Source of the DNA: Myxococcales bacterium
GTDB lineage: Bacteria; Myxococcota_A; Polyangia; Fen-1088
Assembly (NCBI GenBank): GCA_003170035.1
Contig: PMZX01000496.1
Location: forward strand, 1-22,420
Direction of reading: 5' to 3'
DNA length: 22,420 nucleotides
The position numbers were made by a program, and so were the translations under genes. The notes beneath the pieces are model-generated. The model was not told the origin of the DNA and made no database searches. It saw only the letters and a list, made by a program, of their open reading frames with translations. Shown piece by piece: positions 1 through 8,252 of the stretch (the first letter of the stretch is position 1; each line of letters starts with the position of its first letter).

Positions 1-2
1 TT

Positions 3-290
3 CACGTTGACAAGTTCCGCCGCACGCCCACCGCCTCTGGCCGCAGGCGGCGGCGAGGACTGGCTGAACTGATCGAGACTGAACTGATCGAGACTGAACT
101 GATCGAGACTACCTTGGCGGGAACCCGATGGGGTAGACTGCGCCCTGTGGTCGAGACACGCCTTTGCCGACACGCCGACGGTGCCAGGACGCGCAGAACG
201 CAGCCCGCAAGGGTGGGCTCACGGCCACAGGTGCGCGGTGCCGCGTCGTGCTGTAGAGGTTCTCGGACGCCCCCCCTTCGAATCGCTTAG
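3..290 (+). other. Possible 3' tail of an upstream open frame; otherwise gene-poor flank
   Basis: Reading frame 3 on the plus strand is open from the left edge of the window to a TAG at 288-290. Its first part is Arg-rich and runs through the three 15-bp tandem repeats, which encode ELIET three times. The part after the repeats reads like non-coding sequence: Arg- and Pro-rich with no recognisable motif. It could be the end of a gene that starts outside the window, or a chance open frame in high-GC DNA. Nothing recognisable as a gene was seen in the rest of the 1-524 interval. That interval also holds the tandem repeat and, near 448-482, a sequence resembling one end of the dispersed repeat found at 5567. 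Confidence 0.2.
66..110. repeat. Three tandem copies of a 15-bp unit
   Basis: The unit gaactgatcgagact occurs three times without change at 66-80, 81-95 and 96-110, with a partial unit just before. The length is a multiple of three, so an overlapping reading frame would stay open. There are no unique spacers, so it is not a CRISPR. It looks like a small slippage-type minisatellite. Confidence 0.9.
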
Positions 291-447
291 GCACCAGGCC
301 CACCAGATGCGATCATCGCGATGAGAAATTGGAGCGTGGCCGGCAGAATTGGTCGCCACTTTTCGCGCGCTCAGGCCCGCAGATTCAAGCTATGTGTCCC
401 CACGAATTCATGCCAGAATTCCCGCGATCTATTTCCGGACACCAAGG

Positions 448-482
448 GTGAAGGAAAATGGCACCTAGAATGACTATCCACT
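448..482 (+). repeat. Possible degenerate copy of the dispersed ~115-bp repeat (one end only)
   Basis: The stretch ggtgaaggaaaatggc followed by gaatgactatcc resembles the right end of the repeat at 5567-5679, which reads ggtgaaggcaaaatggc and then gaaacgactatgctcc. Roughly three quarters of positions agree if a few single-base gaps are allowed. The left arm of the inverted repeat and the rest of the element are not recognisable. If real, the copy lies about 40 bp upstream of the NACHT gene, which would then be bracketed by direct copies. Chance similarity is not excluded. Confidence 0.35.
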
Positions 483-524
483 GGAGACCCCGCTAATCAG
501 AACTCGCGGGGAAAAGGAGTTGTC

Positions 525-3500
525 ATGACCTTCAGCCGCACCATCCGCCTCTTTGTCAGCTCAACCTTCAGAGACCTCAAGGCCGAGCGCGATGCGTTGC
601 AGTGCGAGGTCTTTCCGCGCCTCAAACAGCTTTGCCTGTCCAAGGGGCTGCGCTTCCAGGCGATTGACCTCCGCTGGGGGATCAGCGAGGAAGCCGGGCG
701 CGACAACAAGACTATGCGGATCTGCCTGCGCGAACTGTGCCGCTGCCAGCAGGACCGCCCCAAGCCCAACTTCCTCATCCTGCTGGGCGACCGCTATGGC
801 TGGCGGCCCTTACCCGAGATCATCCCGGCGGCGCTGTTCGAGAAACTGGCCGCGGCACTACAAGCAACCCATCCCAACGCGGCCCAGCTTCTCCAGAAGT
901 GGTATCTCCTCGACAAAAACGCCGTGCCGCCCGTCGCCGAACTTCAGCCCCGCGGTGATGACGCAAGCTGGCCCGAGCAAGTCGAGACGCCGCTCCTCGG
1001 TGCGTTGGAACAGGCGGCGCAGACGCTAGGGTTGGATCTGGAAAAGGAAGGCGTGACCATCGGCGCTTCGGCGACCGAGCAGGAGATCATCGAGGGTGCG
1101 CTGAAGATCCCCGACGCCGCCACGCACGTGCGCGCCTTCTTCCGCACCATCGACGACTTGCCGAACAACCCGCCGCTCAAGGATTACGTGGACCTCGGCT
1201 CCGACGGACATCGAGACACACTGGCCGCAGAACGGCTCGCCGCTTTGAAGGATCGGATCCATCACCACATCGGCGACAGAAGCGTGTGCCGTTACCGCGT
1301 TCCCTGGCGCGGCGACGGAATCAGCGCCGACGATCTGAAGGAGTTTTGCATACAAGCATGGAAGCAGTTGAGCGAAGTCGTGACCCAGCAAATCGACGCG
1401 CTCAAAGCGGTGCCGTCTGAACTATTGGAGGAGCAGGCGCACCAGGATTTCGGCAAGGAACGCTGCCGCCGTTTTGTGGGACGCGGTGAATCGTTGAAGC
1501 GCATCGCTGTTTACTTGCGCCAAGGATCGGACAAACCATTGGCCGTGATTGGCCCTTCCGGTTCGGGTAAGTCAGCCGTGATGGCTAAAGCGGTGCAAGC
1601 GGCCGGTCAGGAGAATTCCAAGGCCCAGATCATCGCCCGCTACATCGGCATCACGCCGGAATCTTCCGATTTCATACAAATGCTCCGCAACCTGGTCGCC
1701 GAAATCCGCCGGCGCTATCCGGTGCCTGTGGCAAAGGATGCCGGCTCCGGTGAAGATGGCAAAGCGAAGCCCGGCGATGCCGAAATCCCCTTCGAATGCG
1801 ACCCGTTAATCGACGCGTTTCACGAAGCCTTGCAGCGGCCAACTGCCGACCAGCCGCTATGGATCTTCCTCGATGCTCTCGATCAGTTGACGGCAAGTCA
1901 TCAGGCATACGCTCTGGCGTGGCTACCCGGAAAACTCTCTGAACACGTCCGCCTCGTCGTCTCCGCTGCGTTGCCGAAAGCGACTGTAGCTGGGGTCGCT
2001 GAACCCGAATCAACTGCGAGCAGCGATCGCAACTCCACCGACCCTCGTCCCGCGATCATTGCCGCGCTTACCTCACGGCTGGAAACTGCTCAGCGCGTTA
2101 TGCTGGCTCCACTGAGCATCGCGAACGGCGAGCAGATGCTGACGAACTGGCTGGATGATGTCCATCGCACACTCCAAGAACCGCAGCGCAGGACCATCAT
2201 CAAAACCTTTCAAGTCGAAGGCAGTCCACTCTGGCTCCACACGGCCACGAATGAAGCGATGCATCTTGCCTCATGGCAGCCCGCGCCCTCGTTCGCGCCC
2301 ACGACGCCGGAGTTGCTGGGACAGGTTCTGGATCGCCTATCGAAGGGAGAAGAACACGGCGAGAAGCTCGTCTCCCACACCTTGAGTTACCTCGCCTGCG
2401 CCCGGCACGGCTTGGCCGAGGACGAGATCCTCGACATTCTGAGTGCCGACAAAGAAGTCATGGCTGATTTCCGGCGACGTTCACCAGACTCGCCTAAGAC
2501 GGATTGCCTCCCGGTATCGGTATGGGTGCGGCTGCATGGCGACCTCGCCTTCTACCTCGCCGAACACCAAGCCCAAGGAGTCAGCCTGCTCGGTTTTTAC
2601 CACCGAAGTTTTCTAGAGGTCGTGATAGCGTCTTGCCTAGCTGCTAGTGAAATTCGTCTGACGCGGTACGGAACCCTTGCGACCTACTTCGGTGCCCAGC
2701 CGCTCCTTTTCCACCGCGCCGCAGGCATCAGCTACAACCTTCGAAAACTCTACGAGCTGCCGTATCAGCGGACGATGGCCGCGACTTGGGACGCTCTCGA
2801 AGCCGTGCTGACGGATATTGATTTCATCGAAGCCAAGAGCCGCGCCGGAATGTTGTTCGATCTCACAAGCGACTACATCTGCGCCGAGTCGGTTTGGCCG
2901 GGACAGGAGGAAGAGAGGCAGAAGGAGCGGAAACGCGAGCAAAGGGTGAAGAAGTACGTGGATGCGCTGATCGCGTACAGCCTGGCTCACACCACACAGC
3001 GCGAGGGACGGGATGTCAAGATTCCGCCGCTGCCCGAGCCGCCGCCTTCGGTCACATGGACGAGCAAGCCGGAAGTCACGGATGCCGGGCGCGAATGGAC
3101 ACCGCTGGAGCGTGTGAAGATATGGAGCCAGTTCGTTGGCACGCATATCTGGCAACTCGCGAATGGGAAGGAATCTGTTTTTCAAATTGCGTGGAACAGC
3201 GCGGCATCTGGGCCGATTGCTGAGCGAGTCGCCGAAATAGAACGTGCGGGGAACGGCCCTACGGGAGAATGGCTCGGGCTGCGGAACCGGCCGACATTCA
3301 CGCCGAAACCTGCTTGCCTGAAAGTGCTCGCAGGGCATACGGGCATAGTCAATGCCGTCTCCATCACCGCCGATGGCGGGCGGGTGGTCTCTGGGAGCGC
3401 GGACAGCACTGTTCGCGTGTGGGACCTAGCCACCGGCGAGTGCCTGAAATCGCTGGAAGGACATACGGAACCGGTCCACGCCGTCTCCATCACCCTCGAC

Positions 3501-5537
3501 GGTCAGCGGGCGGTTTCGGGAAGCTTCGACACCACCCTTCGCGTATGGGAACTAGCGTCAGGAAAGTGCCTGAAAGAGCTGGTAGGACATACGGACTATG
3601 TAAATGCCGTCTCCATCACTCCCGATGGCGGGCGGGCGATCTCGGGAGGCGGGGGGCAGCGCAAGGACAATACTCTTCGCGTGTGGGACTTAGCGACTGG
3701 TGAGTGCTTGCATGTGCTGGCAGGGCATACAGGTGAAGTCCACGCCGTCTCTATCGCTCCCGACGGCAGGCGCGCGGCATCAGGAAGCCGGGATGAAACT
3801 CTTCGCGTGTGGGACCTGGCAACTGGCGAGTGCCTTCGAGTGCTGGCAGGGCATACAGGCGAAGTCTACGCCGTCTCTATCACTCCCTACGGCAGGCGCG
3901 CGGTCTCAGGAAGCTTTGACCATACTCTCCGTGTGTGGGACCTAGAGACCGGTGAATGTCTGAACGTGCTTAAAGGGCATACGAGCGGAATCCTTGCCGT
4001 TTCCGTCACCGCCGATGGGGGGTGGGCAATATCAGGAAGCTATGACAGGACTCTTCGTGTGTGGGACCTGGCGACCGGCGAGTGCTTGAAAACGCTGGAA
4101 GGTCATACGTACTATGTCCAAGCCGTTTCCATCACCCCCGACAGCCGGTGGGCGGTCTCTGGGAGTTGGGACAAGACCATTCGGGTGTGGGACTTGGTAA
4201 ACAGCGAGTGCTTGCACGTTCTGGACGTGCATACGCGCGATGTCCACGCCGTCTCCATCACCCCCGACGGCAGGCGGGCAGTCTCAGGAAGCGCGGACAA
4301 CACCCTTCGGGTGTGGGACCTAGCGATCGGCAGGTGCCTACAGGTGTTGGAAGGACATACTAGCGGGGTCAATGCCGTCTCCATCACCCCCGACGGTCGG
4401 CAGGCGGTCTCGGGGAGCAATGATAGCACTCTTCGCGTGTGGGACCTGGCGACCGGCGAGTGCCTGAAAGTCTTGGAAGGACATACCAACGGGGTCAATG
4501 CCGTCTCCATCACCCCCGACGGTCGGCAGGCGGTCTCTGGAAGCGGAGAGTATAAAACCTCTGAAGATATCCGCGTGTGGAACTTGGTGACCGGGAAGTG
4601 CCTGCACGTGATGAAGGGACATGCGCGCCCAATCGCTGGCGTCTTCATCACGCCTGACGGCGAGCGGGCGGTTTCGATGGGCCATGATTTTACTCCCCGC
4701 GCGTGGGACTTAGCGACCGGGAAGTGCCTGCACGTGCTGGAAGGGCACACGAGCTATGTCTACGCCGTCTCCATCACCCCCGACGGCAAGCGGGTAGTCT
4801 CAGGAAGCGCGGACAACACCATTCGGATGTGGGACTTGGCGACCGGAAAGTGCCTGCACGTGCTGGAAGGCCATACCAAGAGGATCGATGCCCTCTCCAT
4901 CACTCCTGACGGCAGGCGGGCAGACTCGGGGGAGGGGGTATTCACTAGTGGAACTCTTCGCGTGTGGGACTTGGCGACCGGAAAGTGTTTGCACGTATTG
5001 GAAGGGCATAGGGGTCCGATCCAAACCCTCTCCATCACTTCTGACGGCAGGCGGGCGGTCTCAGGAAGCTATGACAGGACTCTTCGCGTGTGGGACCTGG
5101 CGACCGGCGACTGTATCATGGTGTGTGCAACGGAAAGTGCGGTCACCTGTTTGGCAGTTTACAGTACCAGTTTAGTAGTCGGCGAGGAGAGCGGCCGTGT
5201 CGATATCGTAACTATTGAGAACGGCTGTATGGATAGACCAATCATCACAGCGGTGCGGCTCAAGCTCCTTGAGCAAAAATCGTGGGACACCTACCTCACC
5301 GCCCTCTGCGACGCTTGCGGCCGGCGTTTCCAGATCCCCGTCGCCATTCTCGACACCATCGCCGCCATCACCCGCAACGTCCACCTTGACCCGGACGACT
5401 CCCCTTCCCTGAAGCTGCCCGCCGAGGCGTCGGACGAGCCGCGGCTGCTTAGCGAGTGCCCGCTCTGCCACCAGCCGATCAAGTTCAACCCATTTGTGGT
5501 CGACAATCGGCCTCGATCAAAGGGGGACGTCCATTAG
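525..5537 (+). CDS. DUF4062-NACHT-WD40 STAND NTPase with C-terminal zinc-ribbon-like tail
   Basis: The protein has 1670 residues, and an AAGGAG ribosome site at 514-519 supports the ATG. Residues 4-95 match DUF4062 (RLFVSSTFRDL near the start, LGDRYGW near 87). A NACHT-type NTPase follows, with Walker A GPSGSGKS at 343-350 and Walker B LWIFLDALDQL at 445-455. A helical region typical of NACHT winged-helix segments comes next (YLACARHGLAEDEIL, then FYHRSFLEVV near 690). Residues 931-1529 form 14 WD40 repeats of about 42 residues, enough for two seven-bladed propellers, followed by a degraded repeat. The tail has paired cysteines at 1595/1598 and 1645/1648, probably a zinc ribbon. NACHT/STAND proteins are signal-activated ATPase switches, and bacterial members include antiphage sensors; DUF4062-NACHT-WD40 also occurs in animal NWD1/TEP1-like proteins. 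A defence or self/non-self sensing role is inference. It stands alone, with no partner gene beside it, and its base composition looks less GC-rich than the genes after 10.5 kb. Confidence 0.93.
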   Translation: MTFSRTIRLFVSSTFRDLKAERDALQCEVFPRLKQLCLSKGLRFQAIDLRWGISEEAGRDNKTMRICLRELCRCQQDRPKPNFLILLGDRYGWRPLPEIIPAALFEKLAAALQATHPNAAQLLQKWYLLDKNAVPPVAELQPRGDDASWPEQVETPLLGALEQAAQTLGLDLEKEGVTIGASATEQEIIEGALKIPDAATHVRAFFRTIDDLPNNPPLKDYVDLGSDGHRDTLAAERLAALKDRIHHHIGDRSVCRYRVPWRGDGISADDLKEFCIQAWKQLSEVVTQQIDALKAVPSELLEEQAHQDFGKERCRRFVGRGESLKRIAVYLRQGSDKPLAVIGPSGSGKSAVMAKAVQAAGQENSKAQIIARYIGITPESSDFIQMLRNLVAEIRRRYPVPVAKDAGSGEDGKAKPGDAEIPFECDPLIDAFHEALQRPTADQPLWIFLDALDQLTASHQAYALAWLPGKLSEHVRLVVSAALPKATVAGVAEPESTASSDRNSTDPRPAIIAALTSRLETAQRVMLAPLSIANGEQMLTNWLDDVHRTLQEPQRRTIIKTFQVEGSPLWLHTATNEAMHLASWQPAPSFAPTTPELLGQVLDRLSKGEEHGEKLVSHTLSYLACARHGLAEDEILDILSADKEVMADFRRRSPDSPKTDCLPVSVWVRLHGDLAFYLAEHQAQGVSLLGFYHRSFLEVVIASCLAASEIRLTRYGTLATYFGAQPLLFHRAAGISYNLRKLYELPYQRTMAATWDALEAVLTDIDFIEAKSRAGMLFDLTSDYICAESVWPGQEEERQKERKREQRVKKYVDALIAYSLAHTTQREGRDVKIPPLPEPPPSVTWTSKPEVTDAGREWTPLERVKIWSQFVGTHIWQLANGKESVFQIAWNSAASGPIAERVAEIERAGNGPTGEWLGLRNRPTFTPKPACLKVLAGHTGIVNAVSITADGGRVVSGSADSTVRVWDLATGECLKSLEGHTEPVHAVSITLDGQRAVSGSFDTTLRVWELASGKCLKELVGHTDYVNAVSITPDGGRAISGGGGQRKDNTLRVWDLATGECLHVLAGHTGEVHAVSIAPDGRRAASGSRDETLRVWDLATGECLRVLAGHTGEVYAVSITPYGRRAVSGSFDHTLRVWDLETGECLNVLKGHTSGILAVSVTADGGWAISGSYDRTLRVWDLATGECLKTLEGHTYYVQAVSITPDSRWAVSGSWDKTIRVWDLVNSECLHVLDVHTRDVHAVSITPDGRRAVSGSADNTLRVWDLAIGRCLQVLEGHTSGVNAVSITPDGRQAVSGSNDSTLRVWDLATGECLKVLEGHTNGVNAVSITPDGRQAVSGSGEYKTSEDIRVWNLVTGKCLHVMKGHARPIAGVFITPDGERAVSMGHDFTPRAWDLATGKCLHVLEGHTSYVYAVSITPDGKRVVSGSADNTIRMWDLATGKCLHVLEGHTKRIDALSITPDGRRADSGEGVFTSGTLRVWDLATGKCLHVLEGHRGPIQTLSITSDGRRAVSGSYDRTLRVWDLATGDCIMVCATESAVTCLAVYSTSLVVGEESGRVDIVTIENGCMDRPIITAVRLKLLEQKSWDTYLTALCDACGRRFQIPVAILDTIAAITRNVHLDPDDSPSLKLPAEASDEPRLLSECPLCHQPIKFNPFVVDNRPRSKGDVH
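3315..5111 (+). repeat. Fourteen tandem ~126-bp WD40-encoding units
   Basis: Each unit encodes about 42 residues with the pattern CL-x-VL-x-GHT, AVSITPDG, AVSGS, T-x-RVWDLATG. The framework is almost invariant both at protein level and, by eye, at DNA level (gccgtctccatcac recurs in most units). Differences concentrate in the two or three residues after GHT and in the loop before RVWDL. Units 3, 10 and 13 carry short insertions in that same loop. Such uniformity suggests recent amplification or ongoing gene conversion between blades. Confidence 0.9.
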
Positions 5538-5566
5538 GAAATAGGTTGCCACTTCCCTCTTTCCTC

Positions 5567-5679
5567 TATTGGGATAGTTTGGACGTGTAGGTGAATGTAG
5601 TTTACGTAAGATCTGTTATCAGCCATTTTGCAGATGCGATCCGGTGAAGGCAAAATGGCGCTTGAAACGACTATGCTCC
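5567..5679 (+). repeat. Dispersed ~115-bp repeat, copy A
   Basis: This is one of three closely similar copies; the others are at 8208-8323 (inverted) and 10352-10469. It begins about 30 bp after the stop of the NACHT gene. It contains a perfect 10-bp inverted repeat, gccattttgc at 5622-5631 and gcaaaatggc at 5650-5659, separated by 18 bases. The left part carries two imperfect tandem copies of a GTAGTTGACGTA-like word. A short frame (starting MQMRSGEGKM) crosses the hairpin, but changes between copies alter the residues, so coding is doubtful. It may be a non-autonomous mobile element or a recombination site. Confidence 0.9.
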
Positions 5680-5757
5680 AACGAGAACACGACCAGGGTT
5701 CGCGACGTGTACATCAATCAGACTCAGTGAGCGCCTTTTCAGGTGCGCGGGCCTCCG
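5678..5757. repeat. Diverged duplicate of the 6508-6588 segment
   Basis: Starting at the right edge of repeat copy A, this stretch resembles 6508-6588. It shares ccaacgagaac exactly, then caggg-tcgc-acg, ctca-tgagcg and cgggcct-cga in the same order. The second copy covers the 3' end and downstream flank of the lipoprotein gene at 6549. Here the corresponding minus-strand frame meets an early stop, so this looks like the decayed tail of a paralogous gene. Confidence 0.5.
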
Positions 5758-5790
5758 AGGTGGGACAACCAGCGAATCACGGTCGCCGGT

Positions 5791-6423
5791 TCACTTGCAA
5801 CGCGGAGTCGAGGTTCCCGTGTCACACTTGGCTACGGTCGCCGGCGCACAGGAATCAACCTCGCCTTCAGACGCCAAGCAAGCCTGGGAAGAGCATGTGC
5901 AGCTCGGTGCCGTGTAGTCGCGGCAGCAATGTTGCCCAGCAACCACAGGACAGGTTGGCACTGGGGTGTAGCTATCATACTCAAGACCGAACGAGATAAC
6001 GTTGGCACACATGCAATCCTGCGACGAGGGATCGCTCTTGCAGACATAGGCTTTGCACGTACAGAAGACCGTGCCCTGGCAGCACAGCCCCTGCTCATCG
6101 GCGCCCGTTACCACCGAGTTCGTGTCACAGGTCGCGACGTTGTTAACTTGCGGCTGGGCCTGGGTGCAGGAACAACCGTCCAGGAGTTGCTGGCAGGTGA
6201 GTTGGATCCCGCTGGTATCGGCCGCCTTTGCGACGTCGGCTGCCATCGTGGCATCGGCTGGCTTTGCCGAGGCCCCGGTGTCCTGGCCCACCGGGGATTG
6301 GGTACTGCTGTCTTCACCCTGTGGCTTGTTTCCGCTGCCCGAACCGCAGGCCGAACCCGCCAGAGCGACAACCAGGCACCAGAGCGAGTCCAGGTGACTG
6401 TGGCCGGAGTGGTCTCGATGCAT
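5791..6423 (-). CDS. Cys-rich putative lipoprotein of unknown function
   Basis: The predicted protein has 210 residues from the ATG at 6423; a GTG two codons upstream is an alternative, and an AGGAT-like ribosome site lies just ahead. A short N-terminus is followed by a hydrophobic segment (LWCLVVALAGSAC) ending in Cys26, a plausible though not canonical lipobox because Gly occupies position -3. A Ser/Thr/Ala-rich linker comes next, then about 120 residues dense in cysteine (CCQGT, CTCKAYVCK, CMC, HCC, CTCSSQAC). This is typical of disulfide-stabilised surface proteins in myxobacteria, but I do not recognise a family. It is the most downstream of three minus-strand reading frames between repeat copies A and B. 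Confidence 0.65.
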   Translation of the reverse strand: MHRDHSGHSHLDSLWCLVVALAGSACGSGSGNKPQGEDSSTQSPVGQDTGASAKPADATMAADVAKAADTSGIQLTCQQLLDGCSCTQAQPQVNNVATCDTNSVVTGADEQGLCCQGTVFCTCKAYVCKSDPSSQDCMCANVISFGLEYDSYTPVPTCPVVAGQHCCRDYTAPSCTCSSQACLASEGEVDSCAPATVAKCDTGTSTPRCK

Positions 6424-6548
6424 GGTCACATCCTAGATCACGGGACGCGTTCGCTGCAATTCCGGTCTGCCGGGTTGTCCGTCGGCCGGATTGCAAGAGG
6501 CATGATACCAACGAGAACCAGGGCTCGCCACGCGGGCAACATCCGGGC

Positions 6549-7238
6549 TCAATGAGCGGCTCCCGAGGCGCACGGGCCTTCGATGCAAGATAGTTGGGCT
6601 ATCCATGCATCCCCGCAAGACGGTCCGTGGCCGTTGCCCGGATCGGGAAGCAATGGGCACGACTGGGGGCTATCTGCCCCGAAGATGCGCGAAACCGTAA
6701 CCGGCGGTAGCTGGTCCGGCCTCGGTGCCGCAAAGACATCCGAAGAGGGCCCACCGCGTCCACTATTCTGGAGCGCCAGCAGCCAGGTTCCTGAACAACC
6801 AGTCGTTGACGCCGCGCGTTCCGAAAAGGTTATGATGTCCAGTTCTTCACCTGCTGATATCCCCCCACCGTACCCAGGTGAGAACGGGCCAAGATCATAT
6901 GACGCACCCAAGGACCAGCCCGGTGGCGGCGCGCACTCCCCGCTGTAGAGCCAACATCCAGTGTCGCCCATTGAGATCCCATAGCGCTTGCGCCCCACAG
7001 TGAACTCGATGATGGAGCCCACCCCGAGCCCGTCAAGTGAACCGCACGATAGACCTTCACCGACCACCAGCGGTGGATGTCCACCATAAAGAGCCAACGT
7101 GCTGTTTGCGTCGTATCGTTCCAAGAGCTGCGCCGAGAAGCTGTTCCCCGGCTTGCCGGCGTTCACACAAGGATCACGATACGGTCTGGTACAACCGGTG
7201 GCAACAAGACACAAGGCGGCCAATGTCAGCCTAGGCAT
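6549..7238 (-). CDS. Putative lipoprotein of unknown function
   Basis: The predicted protein has 229 residues. The ATG at 7238 places a good lipoprotein signal at the N-terminus (MPRLTLAALCLVATGC, lipidation at Cys16). The mature part is Gly- and Pro-rich with eight or more cysteines and no family motif that I recognise. No clear ribosome site was seen, so the start rests on the signal peptide. It reads in the same direction as the Cys-rich lipoprotein at 5791, with a gap of about 125 bp. A decayed duplicate of its 3' end appears at 5678-5757. Confidence 0.6.
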   Translation of the reverse strand: MPRLTLAALCLVATGCTRPYRDPCVNAGKPGNSFSAQLLERYDANSTLALYGGHPPLVVGEGLSCGSLDGLGVGSIIEFTVGRKRYGISMGDTGCWLYSGECAPPPGWSLGASYDLGPFSPGYGGGISAGEELDIITFSERAASTTGCSGTWLLALQNSGRGGPSSDVFAAPRPDQLPPVTVSRIFGADSPQSCPLLPDPGNGHGPSCGDAWIAQLSCIEGPCASGAAH

Positions 7239-7430
7239 CAATTGCAAGTACCATCAATGGAAGCACCACCGGGCAGCTGGAGAGTCGCCGCGTCATGCAC
7301 GACAGGCGACGACTCTCCATAACACTCTAGCGTCAGCAGGGCCACCGCGATGCTTGGCGTGGCATGGCCCCACGACCAATTGCCCCAGAACAGGCTTGCT
7401 CGAAGCGTCTGCAGCACCTCGTCTCGCACC

Positions 7431-8252
7431 CTAGTATATTATTATGCCCGAGCACGTTCCGTTGGTCGGGTCCACGTATTCCCCCAAGGGACAGGTCATG
7501 CCGCAGAAGTTTCCTTGCGGGCTGTACGACGGACACTGGTCGTTGGCCTGGTGCAGGAGATAGACGCGGCAGACATCGCACGCTGAATACCCCGCATCTG
7601 TCATGGTCTGGCTCAGGCCCTGGAAGAACGTGTCTTCCTCCAACAGCGCATTCGCTCCCTCAAGTGCCAACCAGTTGCGCACAACCTTTGGAAGCGCAGA
7701 CCCTGGAAGCGCCACGCCTTCCTCGGGCACGGGCGGGTTGAATAGTGTAAGTACTTGAGCAGGGTTGATCTGGTTGAGGTGCGTCGAGCCATTGGAGTCG
7801 ACCTGCCCGGAAGCCGATTTCGCCCACGCGCCGCAGTTGCCCGGCACGTCTACCGTTGACGAGTCTGCCATCGAGTTACCATCAAATGCGTCATGCAGAA
7901 TGCTTGCAACGCGTGCGATCTGTTTCGTGTAGCCATCCCAACTGGAAACGTCCGTCTGGAGCTTCTGTACGCTCGTGCCTGCAATGAGGCCGCTTCCCCC
8001 AAAGTTGTCCTCGACCGAGCGCGTGCCGTTGCACCAGTTCATCTTGTCGTGCCAGGTGGATGTACCGGTGCCGAATGATGCTTCCGGGTGGAAGTAGTTC
8101 GTCCCCCCCGCGACCTGCGCCGCGAAGAAGTCTGCCCAGGCCTCGTTGATATACGCATCGGCGTCGTTGCTCATGTCGAGCTTCAGTATCTGCTTGCCAA
8201 CCGTGGTGAGCATAGGCATTTCAAGCGCCATTTTGCTTTCACCGAATCGCAT
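7431..8252 (-). pseudogene. 5'-truncated zinc-metallopeptidase-like gene ending inside repeat copy B
   Basis: Gene-like sequence runs from about 8207 down to the TAG at 7431. The segment INEAWADFFAAQVAGG near its start resembles the region of gluzincin peptidases that holds the third zinc ligand (glutamate in an E-x-x-x-D/F context), normally tens of residues after HExxH. Here no HExxH and no signal peptide precede it, because the frame runs straight into repeat copy B, which supplies chance starts (ATG at 8252, TTG at 8258). The C-terminus (DVCRVYLLHQANDQC, then CGMTCPLGEYVDPTNGTC) is Cys-rich and looks like a natural end. I infer a secreted metallopeptidase that lost its 5' half when the repeat arrived or recombined. 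An alternative is a different secreted protein with a chance match to the peptidase motif. Confidence 0.55.

Noticed and set aside
66..110. Short CRISPR array
   Set aside because: The 15-bp units are directly adjacent with no spacers, and no cas genes are present.
4112..4750. Minus-strand frames across the WD40 repeats
   Set aside because: They only mirror the repeated WD40 codons in reverse and recur with the same period.
5628..5679. A real small protein (MQMRSGEGKM...) encoded by the dispersed repeat
   Set aside because: Differences between the three copies change residues freely, while the inverted-repeat arms are kept, so selection seems to act on DNA or RNA structure rather than on protein.
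5743..6555. Plus-strand frame of 270 codons opposite the Cys-rich lipoprotein
   Set aside because: The minus strand has a lipoprotein signal and patterned cysteines, while the plus frame has neither signal nor motif.
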